A stretch of DNA of 64,000 bases from Paenarthrobacter sp. AR 02. Lineage in GTDB: Bacteria; Actinomycetota; Actinomycetes; Actinomycetales; Micrococcaceae. This document shows positions 1 to 8,655 of this stretch, piece by piece. Location: assembly GCF_021538675.1 (NCBI RefSeq), contig NZ_JAJUKH010000002.1, forward strand, positions 248,001-312,000, given 5' to 3'. Made by a program: the position numbers and the translations under genes. The notes below the pieces were generated by a model, which was not told the DNA's origin, did not search any database, and saw only the letters and a list, made by a program, of their open reading frames with translations. How positions within the stretch are numbered: position 1 is the stretch's first letter; every line of letters starts with the position of its first letter.

Positions 1-2368
1 GCCCGGATTCCACGCGAGGCAGAGCGTCCAGGCTCCGTAGCTTGGGCGGCCTTCTCCGCACCAGGTCCAAGGCCGGGTCCTGTGGCCAGTCCGGCAGGGC
101 GTCCTTGAGCTGTGTTGCCAGCGCGGCGAGGGCGGCCCGCTGGCCTTTCGTAGCAATGGGCGGATCGGGGGTCAGGGCAATGGGCAGTTGGCTGAACGCA
201 CTGGAGTCCTTGCGAAGGCCTTCAGTGATGGTGACCGTTTCGAAGTCCTGGTCCTCGCCAACCTCGGTGACCAGGGTACCGTTCCAGCCGGCACGGCCCA
301 GCACAGCCGATTCTTTCCCCTGCAAGCCGTCCGGAAGGGGCGAGCCATACATTCTGAAGTACTTCTTGCCGGCCTCGAGTCCTGCTCCGTCCCCCGAGCG
401 GCCATAGAGCTTCACCGTCCGCGCTGGGTTGCTCCGGGGTGTCGGCTTGGCCCAGTCCTGGAGCAGCTCAGCGTGATCCACCACAAAGAGATCACGCTCA
501 TCCGGCCACTGCGAGGTGGGCTTTTCCAGTCGGTCGAAGTGCCCCCACCAATGCTGCTTGTCCTCGCGGCGGTGGTAGCCCACTCCAGCTGCGACGATGC
601 CAATGGCGCGCGCGTCCGCGGTGGATTTCCCATCCTCCGGTAGGTCGGCCACGTAATCGAACAGGGACTTTTCTTCCGGGGCTGGTTCGTACTTCTCGGG
701 TTCGGTATCAGTCGGAGCTGCCTCGTCGGATCCGCCGACCGGCTGGATGGAGCGTTCGGCAGCCCGCTCCAGCAACCAGTTGCGAAGCTCCAGGGTTGAG
801 AGGCAGTCGTATTCGTTGTAGTCCCGGATGCCCTCGAGGATTGCCGCCGCAGCGTCTGCTTCGCCAGTGTCCCGCGCCGTGCAGAAGTCCGCGTAGGCAA
901 CCACGGAGGCACCGGCGTCGGTGACGTCCCCGGATCGCAGATGCTGGCCCATGTACAGCGGTTCCAGTTTCTTGATGCTGTACGAGTTCTCGGAGACCCG
1001 GATGCTGTGCCGGACGGTGTCGTAAAGGTCCACCAGGACGCCCTCGCGCAGGAGGTCGTCGACGGCGGATTCGCCCACCACGTGCGTCAGGGAAAGGTTC
1101 CTGAGGGCCGTCTTTTCGTAGGCCGCGTAGTGGTAGATGTGCATCCCCGGATACTGTGCGCGGCGTTTGGCCACGTAGTCCAGGAAAGCCACGAACGCGT
1201 GGCCTTCCTCGGCACGCGAGTGCGCCCAGAACGGCTTGAAGACCGGGGTGCCCCCAGATTCCGCTGGATTCTCGATGACGCCGAAAAGGTACTCAAGCCC
1301 CCACTTCCCGGTGACAGGGTCCTGCCAGAGGGGGTCGCCTTCGAAGTCGAAGAAGATATCGCCCGGGTCCGGCACGGGGAGCCTGCCCAGAGTGTTGTCG
1401 GGAAGCACTGTGTAACTCACTGACTTGGCTTCGCCGGACTTGTCCGTGTAATTGACCGTTCCATCCGGTGTGCCTGTGCCGGTCTGCAGCTGGGCTTGCT
1501 CCCGGAGCCTGAGGAACATCGGGTCGCCGTCGGCAGGAGATGCTGCCAGTTGGTCGATAGTGGCGATCCCGGCCTCGATCAGTTTCTTCCGCCGGCTGAT
1601 GCGCATTCCTGCCACCATCAGGAGGTCCCGGTGGAGCTGGACCTGCTCTGCACAGTAGTCGCAGCGGCCGCATGCGGAGTAGCGGGCGTCACCCCATTCG
1701 ATGGGCCCGGGCTCCGCCATGTGCGCAGCGGTCATGCCAAGGAATCGTTCGCGGCGCTCGCGGAATACCGGGAGGACCTGCGACAAAAGGTGGTCGCTGT
1801 GGACGCGATTGCCCAGGACCAGGGTGATCGTGGGGTCAGGGGTGATGCCGGCTTGCAGCATTTGATCCCCGTACGCGGCCAATTGCAGCAAGGCCGTGAC
1901 TTTCGCATGCCGTGCCAGCTTGGTATCAAAGACTGCGTACATGCCACCGGGACGCTTCACCAGGAAGTCCGAACGGCCGTGGAACCGGCCATCGAAGAAG
2001 GCTGCCTGGAATACGATGTCCGCGCCGGATTTGAGGGCGTCGATGGATTCCGCATGCTTGGCCGAAAGGGTGGCGCGGTCCATCGCGTCGGCGGGGACGA
2101 CGTCGTAAACGCCTTTTCCTGTCGCCGGGTCCCAGTGGCCGAACTCCGCCACGAAGTCATCCAGCACCTTGTGCTCGTGGACGTCACCCAGCGTTGCGGT
2201 GCGCTCCAGCATGGCGTCGGGCGGAAAGTCCGGCTTGGGGGTCCGGCCCAGCTTTTCATCGAGCTTCCGGAGCAACTGGTACTCGCAGGTTGCAGCGATG
2301 ACGAGGTCACTGGCGGAAAAGACCAGGTCCTGCGGGGCGCCTGCGGTCTCGGAATCGAGAAAGAACAC
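1..2368 (-). CDS. TM0106-family RecB-like putative nuclease, C-terminus beyond the window
   Basis: Reading the minus strand from GTG at 2368 gives an open frame that runs off the left edge, about 789 residues. The first 300 residues have a Cas4/RecB-like PD-(D/E)XK nuclease pattern: GRSDFLVK, then FDTKLARHAK, then a QLAAY helix and a CGRCDYC cysteine cluster. Further on is an RNase H-like exonuclease domain with DIFFDFEGDP, YHYAAYEKTALR and YNEYDCLSTLELRNWL, which carry its acidic residues. Family members usually end in a superfamily 1 helicase domain, which would lie outside the window. A GGAAGG about nine bases upstream supports the GTG start. It is divergent from the deaminase at 2466. A DNA repair or nucleic-acid processing role is inferred from the family. 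Confidence 0.8.
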   Translation of the reverse strand, partial: MFFLDSETAGAPQDLVFSASDLVIAATCEYQLLRKLDEKLGRTPKPDFPPDAMLERTATLGDVHEHKVLDDFVAEFGHWDPATGKGVYDVVPADAMDRATLSAKHAESIDALKSGADIVFQAAFFDGRFHGRSDFLVKRPGGMYAVFDTKLARHAKVTALLQLAAYGDQMLQAGITPDPTITLVLGNRVHSDHLLSQVLPVFRERRERFLGMTAAHMAEPGPIEWGDARYSACGRCDYCAEQVQLHRDLLMVAGMRISRRKKLIEAGIATIDQLAASPADGDPMFLRLREQAQLQTGTGTPDGTVNYTDKSGEAKSVSYTVLPDNTLGRLPVPDPGDIFFDFEGDPLWQDPVTGKWGLEYLFGVIENPAESGGTPVFKPFWAHSRAEEGHAFVAFLDYVAKRRAQYPGMHIYHYAAYEKTALRNLSLTHVVGESAVDDLLREGVLVDLYDTVRHSIRVSENSYSIKKLEPLYMGQHLRSGDVTDAGASVVAYADFCTARDTGEADAAAAILEGIRDYNEYDCLSTLELRNWLLERAAERSIQPVGGSDEAAPTDTEPEKYEPAPEEKSLFDYVADLPEDGKSTADARAIGIVAAGVGYHRREDKQHWWGHFDRLEKPTSQWPDERDLFVVDHAELLQDWAKPTPRSNPARTVKLYGRSGDGAGLEAGKKYFRMYGSPLPDGLQGKESAVLGRAGWNGTLVTEVGEDQDFETVTITEGLRKDSSAFSQLPIALTPDPPIATKGQRAALAALATQLKDALPDWPQDPALDLVRRRPPKLRSLDALPRVESG

Positions 2369-2465
2369 TGCGACCCACCTTCCTTCCATGCCATGGTTAA
2401 ACCCTTGCAGCCAAGCTATCAGCGGGCCCCGACAATTTAGCGTGGAAGCAATTTAGACTTCACGC

Positions 2466-2933
2466 ATGACTGAAACAGCCCACACCGCTGACCCGGCTTT
2501 TGAAGCCGCGTTCCAGGCCGCGCAAAAGAGCCTCAGCGAAGGTGGGATCCCCATCGGCGCTGCCTTGGCCCGCGACGGCGAGGTTATTGCCACCGGACAC
2601 AACGAACGCGTGCAGCACGGCGATCCGATTGCGCACGGCGAGATGACCGCACTGCGCGCCGCGGGACGGCAGAAAAGCTACCGCGACACCACCCTTTACA
2701 CCACCTTGGCGCCATGCGCGATGTGCACGGGAACCATCATCCAGTTCAAGATTCCGCGGGTGGTAGTCGGCGAAGCGGAGACCTTTCCCGGCGAGTTCGA
2801 CCTCCTCCGGTCACGCGGCGTTGAGGTGGTGGTTCTGGACGATCCCCGGTGCGTGGACATGATGCGGACGTTCCAGGAAAAGCACCCGGAACTGTGGGCC
2901 GAGGACATCGCTGAAGAGGCCGATCGAGCGTAG
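2466..2933 (+). CDS. cytosine deaminase, yeast FCY1-like
   Basis: A 155-residue zinc-dependent deaminase of the cytidine deaminase-like fold. Zinc ligands are visible as H57-x-E59 (HGE, with E59 the proton shuttle) and the PCAMC motif with C84 and C87. The segments GGIPIGAAL, DTTLYTTLAPC and the C-terminal WAEDI follow the layout of yeast cytosine deaminase more closely than that of bacterial tRNA adenosine deaminases. The expected reaction is cytosine to uracil in the cytoplasm, for pyrimidine salvage. Guanine deaminase-like activity is a weaker alternative. No strong ribosome binding site is seen before the ATG. It stands alone between a divergent nuclease gene and a CBS-domain gene. Confidence 0.8.
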   Translation: MTETAHTADPAFEAAFQAAQKSLSEGGIPIGAALARDGEVIATGHNERVQHGDPIAHGEMTALRAAGRQKSYRDTTLYTTLAPCAMCTGTIIQFKIPRVVVGEAETFPGEFDLLRSRGVEVVVLDDPRCVDMMRTFQEKHPELWAEDIAEEADRA

Positions 2934-3012
2934 GCTTGGCTTCATCGGCGCTGAGCCGAAAGACTCATCCTCAAGGCCCCGCGTCGGTAATCCAATCGAT
3001 GAAGGAGGATCC

Positions 3013-3447
3013 ATGAGTGTCGTACGTGAATTCATGTCAACGGATTGCCAGTGCATCGAAGAGGATAAAACTCTTCAGGATGCCGCCATGCTGATGAGGG
3101 ACCTGGACTGCGGCTCACTTCCCATCTGCGGCCGGGACGGCAAGCTCACTGGCTTCATCACCGACCGCGACATTGTGGTCAAGTGCCTCGCTGAGGGTAA
3201 GGACGCCCGGGAAGTCCGTGCCGGGGACCTCGCCACAGGCAAGCCCCATTGGGTTGACGCCGATGCCAACGTCGATGACGCCATTGCCATGATGGAAGAA
3301 CATCAGGTGCGGCGCCTGCCGGTCATCAGCGACCACAAGCTGGTGGGCATCATCAGCCAGGGCGACATCGCCCGCCACCACTACGCAGAAGATCGCCTCG
3401 GTGAAATGGTGGAGCACATCTCCGCCAAGGAGCACATGGCCCACTAG
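3013..3447 (+). CDS. CBS-pair domain protein
   Basis: A stand-alone pair of CBS domains in 144 residues. The first covers roughly residues 5-60 (VREFMSTDCQCIEED through GFITDRDI) and the second roughly 75-130 (HWVDADANVDDAIAMM through LVGIISQGDIA). Such proteins bind adenine nucleotides and act as energy or redox sensors, but no partner domain is present, so the target is unknown. The start is well supported by AAGGAGG six bases upstream of the ATG. A clear hairpin terminator follows at 3487. Confidence 0.88.
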   Translation: MSVVREFMSTDCQCIEEDKTLQDAAMLMRDLDCGSLPICGRDGKLTGFITDRDIVVKCLAEGKDAREVRAGDLATGKPHWVDADANVDDAIAMMEEHQVRRLPVISDHKLVGIISQGDIARHHYAEDRLGEMVEHISAKEHMAH

Positions 3448-3486
3448 GCCCCGCCTATCGCGGGCAGCCTGTCACCATCCCCAGCC

Positions 3487-3532
3487 GCCGCGAGGCACCC
3501 CTTCCGGGGGAACGCCTCGCGGCCCGTCTTTT
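3487..3532 (+). terminator. rho-independent terminator after the CBS gene
   Basis: A perfect 10-base inverted repeat (GCCGCGAGGC at 3487-3496, GCCTCGCGGC at 3514-3523), extended inside by CCCC/GGGG, is followed by CCGTCTTTT. It lies 40 bases after the CBS stop and before tex, so it should insulate the two genes. Confidence 0.8.
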
Positions 3533-3618
3533 GCTCCAACTACACCACTAACCGGGCCGCAGGGATAGGCCCGCAGGATGCCGGACCTGAAACTGTCGGC
3601 CGGGTGAGGCAAACTGTC

Positions 3619-6054
3619 ATGGTGACTTCAAATCTCCAACACCAGTCAGTTGACTCCGCAATCCACGCCCAGATCGCCGAGGAACTCGGCGTCAAAGCCT
3701 GGCAGGTCAAGGCCGCTGTGGAACTGCTCGACGCCGGATCCACCGTTCCCTTCATCGCCCGCTACCGTAAGGAAGCCACCGGGACGCTCGATGACACCCA
3801 GCTCCGCGACCTTGAGGAACGCCTCAGGTACCTCCGTGAACTGGAAGAACGCCGCAAGTCCGTGCTCGAGGCTATTGCCGCCCAAGGCAAGCTGACCCCG
3901 GAACTCGAAGCCGCCGTCGTCGGTGCTGACACCAAGGCGCGGCTGGAAGACATCTACCTTCCCTTCAAATCCAAGCGCCGCACCAAAGCCCAGATTGCCC
4001 GCGAAGCCGGGCTGGAACCGCTCGCTGACGCCCTGCTTGCCAACCCGCAGCTGGATCCCACCACCGAAGCCGCCAAATACCTGAACGCCGAGCACTCCAT
4101 CGAGGACGCCACCACGGCGCTCGCGGGTGCGCGGGCCATCCTGGTAGAGCGCGTCGGGCAGGATGCGGACCTGGCTGAGGACCTCCGTGAACGGCTCTGG
4201 AAGCAGGGCCGGATGGTGTCACGCGTGAAGAAGGGCATGGAGGCCGAGGGCCAGAAGTTCAAGGACTACTTCGAGTTCACCCAGGTGCCGTCGGGGATGC
4301 CGTCGCACCGCGTGCTGGCACTCCTGCGCGGTGAGAAGGACCGTGTCCTGGAGTTGGACCTCGCCGAAGCAGACCCATCCGACGACGACGCCCTGACAGC
4401 CGCCCGCGGTAAGTACGAGAACGCTGTTGCCAAGTGCCTGGGTGTTTCCAACCAAGGCCGGCCGGCGGATACCTGGCTGACACAGACCGCTCAACTTGCC
4501 TGGCGCGGACGCATCCTGGACCGCCTCACCACGGACCTTCGTGGTCGCATGTTCGCCGACGCGGAGGACGAAGCCGTGCGCGTCTTCGCTGCGAACCTGC
4601 GCGACGTCCTCCTGGCCGCGCCCGCGGGAAACCGCGCAACGCTGGGCCTGGACCCTGGACTGCGGACCGGAGTCAAGGTCGCCGTGGTGGACGGAACCGG
4701 CAAGGTGGTCACCACCGACACCATCTACCCGCACGCACCCGCAAAGAAGTGGGACGAAGCACTGGCCACCCTCGGCCGGCTCGCCAAACAGTACAACGTA
4801 GAGCTCGTCGCGATCGGCAATGGGACGGCCTCCCGGGAGACGGACAAGCTGGCAACCGAGCTCATCAAATCCCTTGAGGCAGCCGGGTCCAAGGGAATCC
4901 AGAAGCTGGTGGTCTCCGAAGCTGGAGCATCCGTGTACTCCGCGTCGGCGCTCGCAGCCTCTGAGCTCCCGGGGATGGATGTGTCGCTCCGAGGTGCCGT
5001 GTCCATTGCTCGGCGCCTGCAGGATCCGCTGGCGGAACTGGTCAAGATTGAGCCGAAGTCCATCGGCGTGGGGCAGTACCAGCACGACGTCACCGCCGCC
5101 AAGCTTGATCGCTCCCTGGATGCCGTGGTGGAGGACTGCGTGAACGCCGTGGGTGTGGACGTCAACACTGCCTCCCCGGCGCTGCTCAGTCGGGTGGCTG
5201 GCGTCGGGCCGCTGCTCAGCGAGAACATTGTGGCTTACCGGAACGAGAATGGTCCGTTTGCCAAGCGAAGCGACCTCAAGAAGGTGCCGCGCTTGGGCGC
5301 GAAGGCCTTCGAACAGTGTGCCGGATTCCTTAGGATTACCGGGGGAGCGGAGCCACTGGATGCCTCCAGCGTCCACCCTGAGGCGTACTCGGTGGCCCGA
5401 AAGATCCTGGTCGCCGCCGGGGGAGGACCCGCCACGGCGTTGGACCCGCAGGCCTTCGTTGACGGCACTTTTGGCCTTCCCACGGTCAGGGACATCATGT
5501 CGGAGCTCGAAAAGCCGGGCCGCGATCCCCGGCCCGCGTTCAAAGCGGCGTCGTTCTCCGAGGGCATCGAGAAGATCTCCGACCTCAAACCGGGCATGAT
5601 CCTGGAGGGCACGGTCACCAACGTCGCCGCGTTCGGAGCGTTCGTGGACGTTGGAGTGCACCAGGACGGTCTGGTCCACGTTTCAGCGTTGTCCAACAAG
5701 TTCGTGTCGGATCCGCGTGAGATTGTGAAATCGGGGCAGGTTGTCAGGGTCAAAGTCCTTGAGGCTGATCCCGAGCGCAAGCGCATCTCACTGACGTTGA
5801 GGCTCGACGACGAACCCGGCACCGGGGGCGGCCGTGCTTCTGGGGGCCGTCCTTCGGGTGACGGCCAGCGCCCTGGTAGTCAGCAGGGCCAACGTGCCGG
5901 CCAGCCCAGTCAGGGTGGTCAGGGCGATCGCCGGGGTAACCAAGGTCGCCCACAGCAGGGCGGTCAGCGCCAGGGAAAGCCGCAGCAAGCCCAACCCGCT
6001 CCCGCCAACACGGCAATGGCCGAGGCGCTGCGACGGGCGGGACTGGGGAAGTAG
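3619..6054 (+). CDS. tex: Tex-family RNA-binding transcription accessory protein
   Basis: About 811 residues with the Tex layout: helical N-terminus (1-190), a YqgF/RNase H-like domain near 330 (LGLDPGLRTGVKVAVV), helix-hairpin-helix near 500 (LLSRVAGVGPLLSENIV) and an S1 domain near 640-710 (GMILEGTVTNVAAFGAFVDV). The last 85 residues are a low-complexity Gly/Gln/Arg tail, common in actinobacterial RNA-binding proteins and probably disordered. Tex is a conserved cytoplasmic nucleic-acid binding protein linked to transcription. I chose the ATG at 3619 because GAGG lies nine bases upstream; a GTG at 3604 is also in frame but has no good site. The neighbouring 3' gene is convergent. Confidence 0.93.
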   Translation: MVTSNLQHQSVDSAIHAQIAEELGVKAWQVKAAVELLDAGSTVPFIARYRKEATGTLDDTQLRDLEERLRYLRELEERRKSVLEAIAAQGKLTPELEAAVVGADTKARLEDIYLPFKSKRRTKAQIAREAGLEPLADALLANPQLDPTTEAAKYLNAEHSIEDATTALAGARAILVERVGQDADLAEDLRERLWKQGRMVSRVKKGMEAEGQKFKDYFEFTQVPSGMPSHRVLALLRGEKDRVLELDLAEADPSDDDALTAARGKYENAVAKCLGVSNQGRPADTWLTQTAQLAWRGRILDRLTTDLRGRMFADAEDEAVRVFAANLRDVLLAAPAGNRATLGLDPGLRTGVKVAVVDGTGKVVTTDTIYPHAPAKKWDEALATLGRLAKQYNVELVAIGNGTASRETDKLATELIKSLEAAGSKGIQKLVVSEAGASVYSASALAASELPGMDVSLRGAVSIARRLQDPLAELVKIEPKSIGVGQYQHDVTAAKLDRSLDAVVEDCVNAVGVDVNTASPALLSRVAGVGPLLSENIVAYRNENGPFAKRSDLKKVPRLGAKAFEQCAGFLRITGGAEPLDASSVHPEAYSVARKILVAAGGGPATALDPQAFVDGTFGLPTVRDIMSELEKPGRDPRPAFKAASFSEGIEKISDLKPGMILEGTVTNVAAFGAFVDVGVHQDGLVHVSALSNKFVSDPREIVKSGQVVRVKVLEADPERKRISLTLRLDDEPGTGGGRASGGRPSGDGQRPGSQQGQRAGQPSQGGQGDRRGNQGRPQQGGQRQGKPQQAQPAPANTAMAEALRRAGLGK

Positions 6055-6071
6055 GCCTCGCCACTCGCGAA

Positions 6072-6130
6072 TCCCGCCCTTGTTTGCGTGCCTTGCCGTT
6101 CTACGGTGCGGCGGACGAACAAGGGCTGGG
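6072..6130. repeat. 59-bp palindromic intergenic element, copy 1
   Basis: The left end TCCCGCCCTTGTT (6072-6084) is mirrored by AACAAGGGCTGGG (6118-6130). The centre has a second small hairpin, CCGTTCTACGG. It sits between the convergent tex and hydrolase genes, where it could act as a bidirectional terminator. A copy of the same length and plan is at 10729-10787. Confidence 0.75.
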
Positions 6131-6149
6131 TTCTGCCGGGACTCTTGGG

Positions 6150-7166
6150 CTAGGCGCCTGCGGTCCTGGCGTCCCGCGAGGGTGCCTCGTGTGGCTGCAA
6201 CGCTGCGGGAAGCCAGCGACCGATCCGAGCAAACGCCTCGCGCCGGATGGGTTCGGGGGACAGGAAGATATCGTGCAGCGCGTTCGGCAGTCGGCTGATG
6301 GTGACTGTATCTGCCAAGGACAGCGAGCGGTGGGCCACGGCGTCGACGTTGAGGGCCACGTCCGCGGTGAGGGCATCAGCGGACCATTTTGGCTGCAGGT
6401 AGCTCTTGTCCGAGAGCATCACCAGCACCGGAACGTCGATGCCCAGACCGGCCGCGACCGTTGCCTGTCCGCGGAACACCGCGTCCAGGAACGCAGGCGT
6501 GAGGGGGAATCCGCGGTCCGGCCGCCACTCAAGGTTGTAATCCCACTCGCCGTCCAGCGCAGCAGAAACGGCCCGGGTGTAGATGCCCGGGTCCACCGGT
6601 GGCAGCGGCGCCAACGGATGAAGCCGGGCGTGGAGTCCCACCAAGGGCGCGATCGCGCGTCTGCCGAGTTCCGTAGCTTGGAACTCCAGCCAAGGACTGT
6701 TGAGGATCAGTGCCGAAGCCATGCCAGGGTGGCGGGCAGCCCAGAGGCTGAGGGTGAGTCCTCCGGTGGAGTGCCCCAGCAGAATGAGCGGCCGCTCAGA
6801 ATCCCCGGAACGGCCCATGGCCTCCAATGCTGCGTCGATGTCGGCGTCGTAGTCGCCCAGGCTGGTGACGAACCCCGGAACCAGTCCGGGCCGGAGACTG
6901 CGGCCGTAATTGTGCAGATCCAGGGCGAAGAAACGCGCGCCGGCGTTGTGCCAGAACTCGGCGACGTGGCGTTGGAAGAAGTAGTCGGACCAGCCGTGAA
7001 CGTACAGGACATCCGCATCGAGCCCGCCCACTTCAGGCGGCGCCCCGACGTACCTCACCAAAGTGGCGACAGCGCCGCCGTCGAGCTCCAAGGTCTGCTG
7101 CTCAAAACCGTCACCAAGTATGTCCGGAACCCAGGGCCCAGTCACGACGTCTTTTCCTTCTGCCAC
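6150..7166 (-). CDS. alpha/beta hydrolase, lysophospholipase/S33 type
   Basis: A 338-residue serine hydrolase of the alpha/beta fold. The nucleophile elbow GHSTGG places the catalytic serine at S133. VHGWSDYFFQRH near residue 57 forms the oxyanion-hole region, and the late NALHDIFLS motif supplies the likely histidine near 303. No signal peptide or membrane segment is seen, so it is probably cytoplasmic. Its start overlaps the end of the DUF1622 gene by 25 bases, so the two are probably cotranscribed. The substrate cannot be told from sequence; monoglycerides or lysophospholipids are typical of this group. Confidence 0.85.
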   Translation of the reverse strand: MAEGKDVVTGPWVPDILGDGFEQQTLELDGGAVATLVRYVGAPPEVGGLDADVLYVHGWSDYFFQRHVAEFWHNAGARFFALDLHNYGRSLRPGLVPGFVTSLGDYDADIDAALEAMGRSGDSERPLILLGHSTGGLTLSLWAARHPGMASALILNSPWLEFQATELGRRAIAPLVGLHARLHPLAPLPPVDPGIYTRAVSAALDGEWDYNLEWRPDRGFPLTPAFLDAVFRGQATVAAGLGIDVPVLVMLSDKSYLQPKWSADALTADVALNVDAVAHRSLSLADTVTISRLPNALHDIFLSPEPIRREAFARIGRWLPAALQPHEAPSRDARTAGA

Positions 7167-7504
7167 GGCCAGCGACCGGTGATTTCGAGTTCCAGCGAGA
7201 AGCTCAGGAACGTCCGGATCAGCACGATGATGGCCAGGACCCCAACGCTTTCGAAGGTGGGGGTGACGGCGACGGTTCGGATGATGTCGGCCGCCACCAG
7301 CAGTTCCAAGCCGAGCAAAATGGACCGGCCCAACAGCTGCCGGTAGGCCCGGTACGGGGAGAACGGTTCCAGGCCGCTGGCGCGTTTGGGTTGGTATCCA
7401 CGGAGGGCCATGGGGATGGACACCAAGGCGCCGATCACCATCACCGCCACCCCGGCGAAGTCCATGTACCGGCCGACTGCTTCGATGATGTGCTGGAAAT
7501 CCAT
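7142..7504 (-). CDS. DUF1622 membrane protein
   Basis: A 120-residue protein with three hydrophobic segments: about 14-34 (VAVMVIGALVSIPMAL), 60-78 (ILLGLELLVAADIIRTV) and 83-105 (VGVLAIIVLIRTFLSFSLEL). The spacing and the LGRSILLGLELLVAADII stretch match the DUF1622 family of small bacterial inner-membrane proteins of unknown function. A GGGGAGGG site precedes the ATG. It is the first gene of a two-gene unit with the hydrolase. Confidence 0.85.
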   Translation of the reverse strand: MDFQHIIEAVGRYMDFAGVAVMVIGALVSIPMALRGYQPKRASGLEPFSPYRAYRQLLGRSILLGLELLVAADIIRTVAVTPTFESVGVLAIIVLIRTFLSFSLELEITGRWPWQKEKTS

Positions 7505-7550
7505 GGCCCTCCCCAGTTAGCTGCGTGCCTCCACCGTCTCACAAACAAAC

Positions 7551-7598
7551 GACGGCGGCAGTCAGGTTCCATAGCTACGGAACCTGACTGCCGCCGTC
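7551..7598 (-). terminator. strong 20-bp hairpin terminator
   Basis: A perfect 20-base inverted repeat (7551-7570 and 7579-7598) with an 8-base loop is followed, on the minus strand, by GTTTGTTTGT. It lies just after the gene ending at 7665 and before the DUF1622 gene, as expected for a rho-independent terminator of the former. Confidence 0.85.
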
Positions 7599-7664
7599 GA
7601 ACCCTTGCTTGTCCGCCTGCCGAGCCGTACAACGGTGTGACAGCCGAACCAGGGCAAGTTTTGG

Positions 7665-8573
7665 CTACAGAGCGGGCGCCGGGACCCGGAAGAACACGCG
7701 GGGATCCTGCAGGAGCGCCGGGTAGTCGAAATCGGAGCGCTTGATCACGTTGGTGACCTCGAAGTTTCGGGCGAAGCGTCCGTCCACGGTGATGGGGCGT
7801 CCCTGGATGAGGCCGACGGCGAAGAGCCTGCCGCCGTCGAACGGAACCGCAACCTCGGTTTTGCCGGGAAGCGTGTTGAACGCCTGATCCTGGGCCTGGC
7901 GCTTGCGGGTGGGCTTCTTCTCCTTCGGCGCGGCGGGACGCTTCTTGGGCCCACCAACCTGCCTGCGGGACTTCTCCTCGGCGTACACAAACTCGTAATC
8001 GTCGGGGTCAGAAGCGGGCTTCGACTTCCCGTGCGGGGGCATGCTTACCGTGGTGAGCTGCTCGGGACGGATTTCCTCCACCGGGGCGCGCAGGATCCAG
8101 AGACTGTCCTCTTCGGGTTCCTCGGGGTGGAACTCGTGCTTGGGTTCCGGCCACACGTATTCCAGCTTTTCGTCGGTGCCGGGGAACAGCTGCGTGTAGA
8201 ACTTGGCGTCCTTGCCGATCAGCTTGGAGCGGTGGCTGAGGTGCAGGTCCTCGTGCCCGAGCCATGGCGGCATGATGATCCTGGAGGCGTAGTCCGGGTG
8301 GGCGGCCTGGGGTGCGAACTCCGCGATGTTGGTGCGCGTGTTGTCCGGGTGGCCCCGCTCCATCCACTCGTCGGCCATCGCCAGCCCGTACAAGGTGAGC
8401 GCCGGGACGTGGCCCATCCACATGCGCACGGCCGGGTGTGACTGCCAACCGTACTCCGGGATCACCAACGCGCGGAGTACTTGGAGTGCTTCGACGCGCT
8501 GTTTGCCGAGCCTTGAAGTGTCGAGCGCCGCGGCACTCTCACGGAAATCGGCGAAGGGGAGGAAAGTCTGCAT
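7665..8573 (-). CDS. MSMEG_6728-family protein (DUF, pyrimidine-dimer glycosylase-like)
   Basis: A 302-residue protein beginning MQTFLPFADF, the conserved N-terminus of this actinobacterial family, so the start was placed at 8573 rather than at an in-frame codon 54 bases upstream. DTSRLGKQRVEALQVLRAL and HPAVRMWMGHVPALTLYG (residues 17-60) are typical of proteins distantly related to T4 endonuclease V-like DNA glycosylases. The stretch around residue 210-235 is Lys/Arg-rich (KKRPAAPKEKKPTRKR) and suggests nucleic acid binding. Function is unproven. It is divergent from the deaminase at 8656 and ends at a strong terminator. Confidence 0.75.
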   Translation of the reverse strand: MQTFLPFADFRESAAALDTSRLGKQRVEALQVLRALVIPEYGWQSHPAVRMWMGHVPALTLYGLAMADEWMERGHPDNTRTNIAEFAPQAAHPDYASRIIMPPWLGHEDLHLSHRSKLIGKDAKFYTQLFPGTDEKLEYVWPEPKHEFHPEEPEEDSLWILRAPVEEIRPEQLTTVSMPPHGKSKPASDPDDYEFVYAEEKSRRQVGGPKKRPAAPKEKKPTRKRQAQDQAFNTLPGKTEVAVPFDGGRLFAVGLIQGRPITVDGRFARNFEVTNVIKRSDFDYPALLQDPRVFFRVPAPAL

Positions 8574-8655
8574 CCTTTCAGTTTGAGGGTGCCGGGCGTG
8601 AGAACCAAGTTGAGTGCTCCGGGACACGTGCGCCGATGGGGCCTACAGTTGTCGG

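Noticed and set aside
4219..5679. A 486-codon open frame antisense to tex
   Set aside because: Long antisense frames arise from high-GC codon bias; this one has no domain and tex is certain.
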